From Saprospiraceae bacterium (GTDB lineage Bacteria; Bacteroidota; Bacteroidia; Chitinophagales; Saprospiraceae): 43,447 nt of DNA. Made by a program: the position numbers and the translations under genes. The notes beneath the pieces were generated by a model. That model was not told the DNA's origin, made no database searches, and saw nothing but the letters and a program-made list of their open reading frames with translations. Positions 28,840 through 36,820 of this stretch are shown here, piece by piece; the first letter of the stretch is position 1, and each line of letters opens with the position of its first letter. The DNA lies in NCBI GenBank assembly GCA_021739645.1, contig JAIPBL010000054.1:1-43447 (forward strand), read 5' to 3'.

Positions 28840-30501
28840 TTAGTTGCTTTGTTCTTCGGCCAGTTCAAGCTCCTTGCCCAAGCGCCGTTCCCTGCGGATC
28901 ACCCGCTTGATTCTTCGGATGGAGTCATTGTCCTGTTTCAAGGTCGAAAAGCCTTTCAGCGTCAGGTCAACGCCGTTCATCCGGGCTTTTTCTTCGTAAT
29001 CTTTTATCAGTTCGTAAACATCGTAGTCAATACTGGAAGAGCGGCTGGCATCAATTTCCACCTTCATGTTCGGCGGGATCTCATCCAGTGTGCGCATGAT
29101 GCTCGCCCGGTTGAGGAACGATACGTCTTCCGACAGTTTGATTTGAATCAGGTCGCCAGGCTTGTGCGGCTCGTCGGCGATGAAGTACGGATTGCGGTAA
29201 TTGTTGAGCAGGATGAAGAAAACGGCCACGCCCATGCCCATGCCAATGCCGATGAGCAGGTCGGTGAACACGATGCCCAGCACCGTGACAATGAATGGTA
29301 CGAATTGGTACCAACCCTGACGGTACATGCTGGCGAACATCGCAGGCTTTGCCAATTTGTACCCCACCACGAAAAGGATGGCGGCCAAGCAAGCCAATGG
29401 AATCAGGTTCAGCATAAAAGGAATGGCCAGTGCAGCCAACAAAAGCAACACCCCGTGCAGCACTGCCGATGCCTTCGTCTTGCCACCAGACTGGATGTTT
29501 GCGGAGCTGCGCACAATCACCTGCGTGATGGGCAGGCCTCCTATCAGGCCAGAAAGAATATTGCCCAAACCCTGCGCCTTCAGCTCCCGGTCCGTCGGGG
29601 TCACCCGCCTGTAGGGGTCGAGTTTGTCTGTGGCCTCCACGCAGAGCAATGTTTCTAGGCTGGCCACCACGGCGATGGTGATGGCGGTGGTGTAAACGGC
29701 CATGTTTCCGAGTTGGGTAAAATCGGGCAGGGTGAACAGACCGAGGAAGCCGCCCCAGCTTTCCACCACGGGCAGTTGTACAAGATGCGTTGCTTTGATG
29801 GCAAATTGCGGAGCAACAGCACTAATAATAATGTTCAAGAAAATACCACTCGCCACAGCCACCAGTGGGCCTTGCACCCATTGCGTGAGCTTGATTTTTT
29901 TCATAAAAGGCCTATCCCACAAAATTAAAATGGCCAGGGCGAAGAGGGTGACGATGACCGCACCCGGCTGAATGTAGCTCAGCATGTTGCTAAACTCTGA
30001 GAAAGTGTTTTGAGAGTCCGTTTGGGAAAATTCAAAACTGCCTTCTGGTACTTCGTCGTATCCGAACGCATGTGGAATCTGCTTCAAAATGATGATGATA
30101 CCAATGCCTGACAACATTCCTTTGATGACCGACGACGGAAAATAATACCCGATGACACCCGCCCGAAGGAATCCGAGTGCCATTTGAAAAACACCTGCCA
30201 GCACCACTGCCAGCAAGAAGGCCTCGAAAGACCCCAGCGCCGAAATGGCAGTAAGTACAATGACCGCCAAACCAGCCGCCGGGCCGGATACCCCAAGCGG
30301 CGACCCACTCGCCATGCCTACCACGATACCGCCGATGATGCCTGCGATGATGCCGGAAAAAAGCGGTGCACCTGATGCCAGTGCAATGCCTAGACACAAT
30401 GGCGTGGCTACCAGAAACACGACAATACTGGCTGGAAAGTCGTTTTTCAGGTTGCTAAAAAAGCCCAGCTTAGGCAAATCCAATTGGTTGTTCTTATCCA
30501 T
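28840..30501 (-). CDS. SulP-family anion transporter, probable bicarbonate uptake
   Basis: A 553-aa inner-membrane transporter. About 10-12 hydrophobic segments span residues 20-430, with the SulP motifs PLFSGIIAGIIGGIVVG and SGPAAGLAVIVLTAI near the N-terminus and GLGNILSGLIGGLPITQVIVRSS in the middle (quoted in parts). A C-terminal STAS domain (about 445-535) has FLNRASIMRTLDEIP and KVEIDASRSSSIDYDV. SulP proteins move sulfate, bicarbonate or other anions. The neighbouring carbonic anhydrase argues for bicarbonate, as in BicA-like systems. This is inference from context. Confidence 0.9.
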   Translation of the reverse strand: MDKNNQLDLPKLGFFSNLKNDFPASIVVFLVATPLCLGIALASGAPLFSGIIAGIIGGIVVGMASGSPLGVSGPAAGLAVIVLTAISALGSFEAFLLAVVLAGVFQMALGFLRAGVIGYYFPSSVIKGMLSGIGIIIILKQIPHAFGYDEVPEGSFEFSQTDSQNTFSEFSNMLSYIQPGAVIVTLFALAILILWDRPFMKKIKLTQWVQGPLVAVASGIFLNIIISAVAPQFAIKATHLVQLPVVESWGGFLGLFTLPDFTQLGNMAVYTTAITIAVVASLETLLCVEATDKLDPYRRVTPTDRELKAQGLGNILSGLIGGLPITQVIVRSSANIQSGGKTKASAVLHGVLLLLAALAIPFMLNLIPLACLAAILFVVGYKLAKPAMFASMYRQGWYQFVPFIVTVLGIVFTDLLIGIGMGMGVAVFFILLNNYRNPYFIADEPHKPGDLIQIKLSEDVSFLNRASIMRTLDEIPPNMKVEIDASRSSSIDYDVYELIKDYEEKARMNGVDLTLKGFSTLKQDNDSIRRIKRVIRRERRLGKELELAEEQSN

Positions 30502-30667
30502 CTTATCATTTAATTTTTGAGCCGGGGCCTTGCGCCTTTTCCAGTTTGGACGAGGGGCAATCCCATCATTAGTTTTGATGGCACAAAATTGAGGGCAATG
30601 GATTAGAAGAGAATAAGAGGGAGATTAAAAGCAGATTAGAAATGAAAACAGGGAAGATTCTGGGATT

Positions 30668-30721
30668 AACGTCGGGGAGGTTTTGCCGAAGGCATCCCTT
30701 TGGGAGAACCTCGCCAACGTT
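30668..30721. repeat. Imperfect inverted repeat between sulP and the histidine kinase gene
   Basis: AACGT-GG-GAGGTT on the left (30668-30682) pairs with AACCTC-CC-ACGTT on the right (30707-30721), with inner hairpins TGCC-GAA-GGCA and CCCTTTGGG. It lies just after the histidine kinase stop, but a U-run is missing. It could be a dispersed structured repeat. Confidence 0.45.
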
Positions 30722-30728
30722 GAAGCAA

Positions 30729-32063
30729 TCACTCGGAAGGCGCTTTTTGGAGAAAAATGGAGACGGTTGTCCCTTTGCCTTCCTCGGAATGAACTTCCAA
30801 TTGTCCACCGTGAAGTTCAATGATTTTTTTAGCCAAAGGCAACCCGAACCCCGTGCCCCGAAAGCGCCGGGCATTGGTAGCACGGAAAAGCGGTTGGTAA
30901 ATATGCGCCATCTCATCGGCAGGAATCCCGATGCCCAAGTCCGAAATTTTTATCAGGCACCCATTCTGGCTCATTTGCAAACTGACGGTGACAGGCTTGT
31001 CATCACTGAACTTAAAGGCATTGTCCAGCACGTTGTTGATGGCGGAAGTCAGCAAAGTGAGGCTTGCGACCACCATGGGAGGGGCATCGGCGGCGGCCAT
31101 GTCGAGCATCAAGCGGTCGGCAGGATACTTTTCCAGAATCTCCAGCAAAAGGCTGTCGAGCGCAACAGGCGCTGGCACCGGAAGCTGAATCATGGAGTCG
31201 GAAGTGGCGAGGGAGAGCAGGTCGTTGGTGAGCCGCTCCAGCCGTTCGGCCTGCGTTTGGATGATTTGAACGGCGGCTCGGTATTCGGCGGGGGTTCTGT
31301 CCCTTGCCAGCAGCACCTCGGCCTCGCCAATGATAGCGGTCATGGGGTTGCGCAGCTCATGGCTGGCATTGCTGATGAAGCGCCGCTGGGACTCGAAAGC
31401 AGCTTGCAGGCGGTCGAGCATGGAATTGAAGGCGCGGGCCAGTTCTCCGAGTTCGTCGTTGGGGTTTTTGACCTCCAGCCGCAGGTCGAGCCGATTGGCG
31501 CTGATACTGCTGGCCTTGTGGATTTTGTGTTCGAGTGGGAGCAGTGCCTTCCCAGCGGCCCAGTAGCCGATGATGGTGAGCAAGAGGCTGCCCAAAATCG
31601 CACCGGCGATTAATATTTTTATCAAATAGTCCAGTTTCGTTTGCCCAAAAACATCCAAGGCGGTCACCACCACCACGTACTCGCCCGTTGGCAAACTGTA
31701 TCGTTTGCATACGCCCTGGCGCTTGTTTTGCCAGAAGAAAACCGTTCCGCTCCGCAAAATTTTTGTACCAAGCCCCTCGTCAAACAGCCGGTTCAGGGAA
31801 TCCAGTCCTGATGGCTTCAGTGTAATGGCAAATTCCTGCTCCTCATCGAGTGTGTGCAGGAATTTTTCCCGCACGGCTTGCGTCACGGTCTCGTTTTTTT
31901 CCAAAAAAATCTTCTCCGTGAGGTCCACCCGCTCTTCCAATCGTCGGAAAAACTCCTGGTGGTGAAAACGGGCGCTAAACCAATAAATGAAAATCCCCCC
32001 TGCCACCATCGTTGCGAAAGCAGTCAAAGCATAAATAATGGTGAGGCGCTCTCGAATTTTCAT
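30729..32063 (-). CDS. Sensor histidine kinase with HAMP domain
   Basis: A 444-aa membrane kinase. TM1 is at about 8-29, a periplasmic domain of about 115 residues follows, TM2 is at about 147-168, and a HAMP linker (about 169-222) contains PNDELGELARAFNSML. The H box is SNASHELRNPM with phospho-acceptor His235. The N box is NNVLDNAFKFS, G1 DLGIGIP and G2 GTGFGLPLAKKI. The periplasmic domain is larger than that of E. coli PhoR, so the signal may be different. It follows the response regulator with a repeat array between the two. Confidence 0.95.
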   Translation of the reverse strand: MKIRERLTIIYALTAFATMVAGGIFIYWFSARFHHQEFFRRLEERVDLTEKIFLEKNETVTQAVREKFLHTLDEEQEFAITLKPSGLDSLNRLFDEGLGTKILRSGTVFFWQNKRQGVCKRYSLPTGEYVVVVTALDVFGQTKLDYLIKILIAGAILGSLLLTIIGYWAAGKALLPLEHKIHKASSISANRLDLRLEVKNPNDELGELARAFNSMLDRLQAAFESQRRFISNASHELRNPMTAIIGEAEVLLARDRTPAEYRAAVQIIQTQAERLERLTNDLLSLATSDSMIQLPVPAPVALDSLLLEILEKYPADRLMLDMAAADAPPMVVASLTLLTSAINNVLDNAFKFSDDKPVTVSLQMSQNGCLIKISDLGIGIPADEMAHIYQPLFRATNARRFRGTGFGLPLAKKIIELHGGQLEVHSEEGKGTTVSIFLQKAPSE

Positions 32064-32076
32064 GCTTGAAATTTGG

Positions 32077-32175
32077 TGATTGGGATATTGGGGTATTGGG
32101 GTATTGGGTATTTGCTTATTTCTGCATCTTTCAATAACTCAATAACCTAATATCTCAATCACCCAATATCTCAAT
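32077..32175. repeat. Inverted array of TATTGGGG words between regulator and kinase genes
   Basis: The left half repeats ttgggatattggggtattgg, the right half repeats caataacctaatatctcaat. The arms are partly complementary and enclose a short AT-rich loop around 32113-32130. It separates the two genes of one regulatory operon by 114 bp. Confidence 0.55.
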
Positions 32176-32177
32176 AT

Positions 32178-32855
32178 TCACTCCCGGATGACGTAGCCCA
32201 TGCCAACCACGGTTTGAATGAGCTTTTGGTCAAACGGCTTGTCGATTTTGTTGCGAAGATAATTCATGTACACATCCACGACGTTGGTGCCGGTGTCGAA
32301 ATGAATGCCCCAGACCTTTTCGAGCAGGTCAAGACGGCTTAGCACCCTGTTTTTGTTGCGGATGAGGCATTCGAGCAGCAAGAATTCTTTGAGCGTCAGT
32401 TGAAGTTCCAGCCCGGCACGGGTCACGATTTTCTGGTCCAAATCCATTGTCAAATCGGCCACTTGGAGCAGGTTGGTGGGGCCTCCGATTTGGCCGCTTC
32501 GCCGGCCCAGTGCCCGCACCCTTGCCAGCAGTTCCTGGAATTTGAACGGCTTGCCGAGGTAATCGTCGGCACCGGAGTTGAGTCCCTCCACCACGTCATC
32601 GGTGGTATTGAGGGCAGTGAGCATGAGGATGGGCGTTTGGATTTGGTGCGCTTCCCGTAACTTCCGACAAACCTCCAGCCCATTGATGCCGGGCAAGATG
32701 AGGTCAAGGATGATGACATCGAAACTATTGTTACGAGCAAGTCGAAGGCCCATTTCACCATCGAAAGCTTGGGTAACATCAAAGCCGTTTTCTGACAAAC
32801 CTTTGTTAATGAACCCGTTGATGGAAACTTCGTCGTCAATAAGCAGTACCTTCAT
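32178..32855 (-). CDS. OmpR/PhoB-family response regulator
   Basis: A 225-aa two-domain regulator. The receiver has the acidic pair DDE at 7-9, the phospho-acceptor Asp51 in ILDLILPGINGL, Thr80 and Lys102 in GKPF. The winged-helix effector (about 128-225) ends with HFDTGTNVVDVYMNYLRNKI and GMGYVIRE. It is transcribed with the downstream histidine kinase and is divergent from the porin-pst cluster, so control of that cluster in the manner of PhoB is plausible but not shown. Confidence 0.96.
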   Translation of the reverse strand: MKVLLIDDEVSINGFINKGLSENGFDVTQAFDGEMGLRLARNNSFDVIILDLILPGINGLEVCRKLREAHQIQTPILMLTALNTTDDVVEGLNSGADDYLGKPFKFQELLARVRALGRRSGQIGGPTNLLQVADLTMDLDQKIVTRAGLELQLTLKEFLLLECLIRNKNRVLSRLDLLEKVWGIHFDTGTNVVDVYMNYLRNKIDKPFDQKLIQTVVGMGYVIRE

Positions 32856-32966
32856 GTTTCTTAAATTTATCGGCTATCCAACTTAAAACCAAGTGCAAAG
32901 TTGACGCTTTGGCAGGTGAATCAAGCATTTTTTCAAAAAGATAAAACGGGAGGGGGGCGAAAAAAG

Positions 32967-33031
32967 TGACCGTGCTAAAAGAGCACGACCCCGACTCCTT
33001 GAAAGGAGTATTCTTAATTAGAAAACGGTCA
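32967..33031. other. Possible three-way-junction RNA structure upstream of the porin
   Basis: TGACCG (32967-32972) can pair with CGGTCA (33026-33031). Inside lie the hairpin TGCT-AAAAG-AGCA (32973-32985) and the hairpin ACTCCT-TGAA-AGGAGT (32994-33009). It lies in the 345-bp gap between the divergent response regulator and porin genes; the remaining parts of the gap contain only the direct repeats listed separately. The function is unknown. Confidence 0.35.
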
Positions 33032-33070
33032 AAAGTATTTTGCCCTTGATAAGGCTATGCAAACCCAACG

Positions 33071-33109
33071 TTAAGTTTCTGTAAAGCTTAACACAGACTT
33101 AATATTAAC
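33071..33109 (+). promoter_or_regulatory. Possible Pho-box-like repeats
   Basis: TTAA-type words occur at 33071, 33088, 33099 and 33105. The pair TTAACA (33088) and TTAATA (33099) has the 11-bp spacing seen in PhoP/PhoB direct repeats, and TTAAG (33071) with TAAAG (33082) has the same spacing. They precede the phosphate-type porin and pst genes. AT-richness makes chance matches possible. Confidence 0.35.
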
Positions 33110-33161
33110 TACATCTTGTCTTAAAACCCATGGTTGATTTTTGCGGCGATTTTTAGAAATT

Positions 33162-33199
33162 CTTAATTAGAAACAACAAACTTAATTAGAAACAACAAA
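33162..33199. repeat. Perfect 19-bp tandem duplication at the porin start
   Basis: CTTAATTAGAAACAACAAA occurs at 33162-33180 and again at 33181-33199, ending one base before the ATG at 33201. A third partial copy (TTCTTAATTAGAAAAC) is at 33011. The duplication doubles the ribosome-binding region of the porin mRNA. Confidence 0.85.
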
Positions 33200-33200
33200 C

Positions 33201-34457
33201 ATGATCACCACCACCACTACCGGCAACCTGTTTTCAAAACGGGTTGCGGTCAGATTCCTCACCTGCCTTCTCATGGCAATTTCAGTGCAGGCCATGGCAC
33301 AGCAACCCACCGAAAATGACACACCCAAACCCGAGCCAACAAAAAAATGGTACGATTCATTTGGCATCAGGGGGTATGCACAAGTCCGTTACAACCGATT
33401 GTTGGAAACAAACCCAGACCTCAAGTGCGACCAGTGCGACAAGAGTTGGGGCGATAAAAATGGTTTCTTCGTTCGTCGAATGCGATTAGTTTTCAGTGGC
33501 CAGATTTCAAAGCGGGTTTATATTTACTTTCAGCCCGACTTTGCAAGCTCAAGCTCTTCCACAGTCCTCCATTTTGGCCAATTGCGTGATGCCTACTTCG
33601 ACCTTGGGCTCGATGACAAAAATGAATTCCGGTTCCGAATCGGGCAAAGCAAGGTGCCTTTTGGCTTCGAAAACTTGCAGTCCAGCCAGAACCGCCTACC
33701 GCTCGACCGCCACGATGCCCTCAACAGCGCAGTTGCCAATGAACGTGACCTTGGCATCTTTTTCTACTGGGCACCTGAAAGCAAAAGGAAGCTCCTTTCC
33801 AGTTTGGTGAAGGAGGGCCTAAAGGGCAGCGGTGATTACGGCGTGTTCGCCTTGGGAGCCTACAACGGCCAGACCGCCAACAAGCCAGAACTGAACAACC
33901 AGCCACACATCGTCTCCCGCCTCAGCTATCCGCTGGAACTGAGCAACGGCCAAATCATTGAGCCAGGCATTCAGGGCTACACCGGAAAATGGGTGATGGC
34001 CAACGACCAAATCAGCAAGGATGCAGGGGTGGTAGCCGACCGCAATTATCTAGACCAGCGGGCAGCGCTTTCATTCGTGCTTTACCCAAAGCCGTTCGGC
34101 ATCCAGGCGGAGTACAATATTGGCAAAGGGCCGCAATTCAATACCACAACCGATTCCATCGAATCGAAGAACCTGTCGGGCGGCTATGTGACGCTCTCCT
34201 ACTTGATTCAAAAAGGGAACCACACAATTATCCCTTTTACCAGGTTCCAACATTACAAGGGGGGTAAAAAACATGAGCTGGATGCCCGTAGCTATGAAGT
34301 GGACGAACTCGAAATAGGTGTTGAGTGGCAACCGTTCAGGCAGTTTGAACTTGTGGCCATGTACACCATTTCTTCCCGCCGGTTCGAAGACTACGCCAAG
34401 CAAAACAACTTACAAGAAGGGCGGCTGTTAAGGCTACAGGCACAAGTAAACTTTTAA
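33201..34457 (+). CDS. Phosphate-selective porin, OprO/OprP-like
   Basis: A 418-aa outer-membrane barrel. A signal peptide is cleaved after about residue 33 (...ISVQAMA|QQPTEN). The mature N-terminus contains a CDQCD pair (KCDQCDKSWGD). The body shows the porin O/P features GIRGYAQVRYNRL, RRMRLVFSGQISKRVYIYFQPDF, RIGQSKVPFGFENLQSSQNR and a C-terminal F (LLRLQAQVNF). Family members carry phosphate or pyrophosphate. The pst genes directly downstream support phosphate. Confidence 0.92.
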   Translation: MITTTTTGNLFSKRVAVRFLTCLLMAISVQAMAQQPTENDTPKPEPTKKWYDSFGIRGYAQVRYNRLLETNPDLKCDQCDKSWGDKNGFFVRRMRLVFSGQISKRVYIYFQPDFASSSSSTVLHFGQLRDAYFDLGLDDKNEFRFRIGQSKVPFGFENLQSSQNRLPLDRHDALNSAVANERDLGIFFYWAPESKRKLLSSLVKEGLKGSGDYGVFALGAYNGQTANKPELNNQPHIVSRLSYPLELSNGQIIEPGIQGYTGKWVMANDQISKDAGVVADRNYLDQRAALSFVLYPKPFGIQAEYNIGKGPQFNTTTDSIESKNLSGGYVTLSYLIQKGNHTIIPFTRFQHYKGGKKHELDARSYEVDELEIGVEWQPFRQFELVAMYTISSRRFEDYAKQNNLQEGRLLRLQAQVNF

Positions 34458-34558
34458 GCGGATAACACCAAATTCGCAAAAGAAATAATTGATTATCAAT
34501 ACCTTGCAAAAAAGAAATTGGTCCAATCAAAAAGTAAACAGTATAAAATCCATTATTA

Positions 34559-35422
34559 ATGAAAAATTTGAAATTCCTTTTTCTCGCAATCCCCCTTTTC
34601 CTCGCTTCCTGTGGCGGTGATGGCTCGCAAAATGCTGGCGCAGAAGGTACCGAAGCTACTACCTCCATCTCTGTCAAAGGAAGCGACACGGTGCTGCCAC
34701 TCAGCCAAAAAGAGGCCGAAGAGTTCATGAAAACCAACCCTGGTGCGGCCATCACGGTAGTGGGCGGTGGTTCTGGCACAGGCATCACAGCCCTATTGGA
34801 TGGCTCTACAGACATCTGCATGTCTTCTCGTGACCTAAAAATTGACGAGCGTTTGAAGTTCACAGACAAAGGCATGGAACTCAAGGAAGTGACCATTGGC
34901 TTCGATGCACTTTCAGTTATCGTTCACCCAGACAACAAAGTGAGCCAACTAACTCGTGAGCAGTTGGAGAAAATTTTCACCGGTGAAATCAAGAACTGGA
35001 AAGAAGTAGGTGGCGACGACGCTCAAATCGTGGCCTACAGTCGTGAGAGTTCTTCCGGTACTTACGAGTTTTTCAAAGAACACGTGATGGACAAGAAAAA
35101 CTACGCCTCAGCCGTGTTGAACATGCCTGCAACGGGTGCAATTGTACAGTCCATCAGCCAAACAAAAGGGGCCATCGGCTACATCGGCTTGGCGTACATG
35201 ACACCGAGCGTAAAAGCACTTTCTGTTTCCTATGATGCTGGAAAAACCTTTGTCCCACCGTCCATTCAAGGTGCAAAAGACAAGAGCTACCCTGTAGCCC
35301 GGCCACTCTATTATTTCTATGATGGGAAGAACGAAGGCAAAGTCAAAGCATTCGTTGACTATGTGTTGTCTGACATTGGACAACAGCATGTTTCGGAAAG
35401 CGGCTATGTTCCTGTAAAGTAA
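34559..35422 (+). CDS. pstS: Phosphate ABC transporter substrate-binding lipoprotein
   Basis: A 287-aa lipoprotein with signal MKNLKFLFLAIPLFLASC (acceptor Cys18). The phosphate-binding fold includes VKGSDTVLPLSQKEAEEF, VVGGGSGTGITALLDGSTD, YSRESSSGTYEFFKEHV and KGAIGYIGLAYM. The SGT segments hold residues that hydrogen-bond phosphate in the family. It lies 101 bp after the porin and is followed by a strong hairpin, so its message may be more abundant than that of the membrane components. Confidence 0.95.
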   Translation: MKNLKFLFLAIPLFLASCGGDGSQNAGAEGTEATTSISVKGSDTVLPLSQKEAEEFMKTNPGAAITVVGGGSGTGITALLDGSTDICMSSRDLKIDERLKFTDKGMELKEVTIGFDALSVIVHPDNKVSQLTREQLEKIFTGEIKNWKEVGGDDAQIVAYSRESSSGTYEFFKEHVMDKKNYASAVLNMPATGAIVQSISQTKGAIGYIGLAYMTPSVKALSVSYDAGKTFVPPSIQGAKDKSYPVARPLYYFYDGKNEGKVKAFVDYVLSDIGQQHVSESGYVPVK

Positions 35423-35443
35423 ATTAGCTGTGAATTTTGAGTA

Positions 35444-35489
35444 AATAGTCGCAAAGCTTGCAATTTAGCTTTGCGACTATTGCCGTTTT
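35444..35489 (+). terminator. Intrinsic terminator/attenuator between pstS and pstC
   Basis: A perfect 14-bp stem, AATAGTCGCAAAGC (35444-35457) with GCTTTGCGACTATT (35468-35481), has a 10-nt loop and is followed by GCCG and a run of T (35486-35491). It would end most transcripts after pstS and let a fraction continue into pstC. Confidence 0.8.
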
Positions 35490-35560
35490 TTAGACTTTTG
35501 CGATTCTTGGGAATTGCTGGGTTTGAAAACACTTCAATTCAGCTCCCGAATTACTCTTCC

Positions 35561-36754
35561 ATGCGACTAAGAAAAATTACTGAGCCGGTATTCGAGCGTT
35601 TGATAAAAATCTGCGGTTACTCCTCTGGGTTCATCGTCCTGCTCATTGTTATTTTCCTTTTCAAAGAAGGCATTTCATTTTTCAACCTTTCGCCTGTCGA
35701 TGAAGGCTCTATGCTTTGGGTGCACAACTCCAACTCTGTTCAGGAGCTTGACGCCGCCCAAATCAAAGACATTTTTGACCAAAAAATAAATAATTGGCAA
35801 ACAGTCGGTGGCAAGGACCTTCCCATTCGACTGTTCACCCTTGACGAAGTAGGCAAAGCATTCACCGCCGAACAACTCGGCCCCAAGTTCGAATACTTGC
35901 CCAAGTGCATTGACAGCTACATGGACAGCCTCCCGGGCGCCATTGGCTTTTTTCCCGAAAAACAGACCGCTGGGCTGCTCAAAAGTGCCAAAGCAGTCGA
36001 AGTGGACAAAGTCTCTTTTTCATCTTTCATCTCCGACACGGAGTGGTTTCCCACCAGCCGCCCAGCTGCCCGTATGGGCATAATGCCCCTCCTGCTGGGC
36101 ACGCTCCTGGTATCCTTTTTTGCCATTTTGATTGCATTGCCTTTGGGTCTTGCAGCCTCCATTTACCTTGCTGAAATCGCCGACGAAAGGGTGCGCAAAA
36201 TCCTTAAACCTGTGATTGAACTGTTGGCCGGCATCCCGTCTGTAGTTTACGGCTTCTTCGGGTTGGTGGTCATTGTGCCGTTTGTCCAAAATGCCTTCAA
36301 TTTGCCCGTGGGCGAAACAGCATTGGCGGGCAGTATCGTGCTGGCCATCATGGCGTTGCCGACCATCATCACCGTTTCGGAGGATGCACTACGCACTACG
36401 CCACGAGCCATGAAAGAGGCCAGCCTTGCGCTGGGCGCCTCGAAATGGCAAACCATCCGCAAGGTGATAGTGCCCTACGCCGCCTCCGGCATCACGGCAG
36501 CCGCCATTTTAGGCATTGGACGAGCCATAGGTGAAACGATGGCAGCACTCATGGTCACCGGCAACTCGGCCATCATGCCGCATTCCCTTTTGCAGCCTGT
36601 GAGAACCATCCCAGCCACCATCGCAGCCGAACTGGGCGAGGCACCATTTGGCGGCCTCCACTTCAAGGCACTGTTTGCCCTTGGGTGCATTTTGTTCATT
36701 ATTACGTTGATAATCAACTTGTTGGTAGAGCGAGTTTCTGCAAAACGAAGATAA
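35561..36754 (+). CDS. pstC: Phosphate ABC transporter permease PstC with inserted PstS-like fragment
   Basis: A 397-aa permease. The ATG at 35561 (MRLRKITEPVFERLIKICGY) is preferred; a longer frame begins with TTG inside the terminator. TM1 is at about 21-42. Residues about 57-160 are not typical PstC: ELDAAQIKDIFDQKINNWQTVGGKDLPI and GAIGFFPEKQ resemble segments of PstS (REQLEKIFTGEIKNWKEVGG; quoted in parts). The five-TM transport core follows from about 172, with the EAA loop KEASLALGASKWQTIRKVIVP. It would pair with PstA in the inner membrane. Confidence 0.93.
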   Translation: MRLRKITEPVFERLIKICGYSSGFIVLLIVIFLFKEGISFFNLSPVDEGSMLWVHNSNSVQELDAAQIKDIFDQKINNWQTVGGKDLPIRLFTLDEVGKAFTAEQLGPKFEYLPKCIDSYMDSLPGAIGFFPEKQTAGLLKSAKAVEVDKVSFSSFISDTEWFPTSRPAARMGIMPLLLGTLLVSFFAILIALPLGLAASIYLAEIADERVRKILKPVIELLAGIPSVVYGFFGLVVIVPFVQNAFNLPVGETALAGSIVLAIMALPTIITVSEDALRTTPRAMKEASLALGASKWQTIRKVIVPYAASGITAAAILGIGRAIGETMAALMVTGNSAIMPHSLLQPVRTIPATIAAELGEAPFGGLHFKALFALGCILFIITLIINLLVERVSAKRR

Positions 36755-36756
36755 TA

Positions 36757-36818
36757 CAGTTGAATTGTTGCCCTAAAGTAACACCAGCAATACAGCTATC
36801 AAACAATAGAACAATCAA
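36757..36818. repeat. Short-word inverted array between pstC and pstA
   Basis: Words gttgaattgttg on the left and caatagaacaatc on the right resemble those of the array at 25234-25317. The arms are short and imperfect, separated by about 35 bp. Confidence 0.4.
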
Positions 36819-36820
36819 AA

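Noticed and set aside
28849-29658. A 269-codon plus-strand frame antisense to the SulP gene
   Set aside because: His/Val-rich composition, no domain, and full overlap with a clear transporter gene.
30642-31613. A 323-codon plus-strand frame antisense to the histidine kinase
   Set aside because: The opposite strand has a complete kinase with all boxes; the frame is open only through codon bias.
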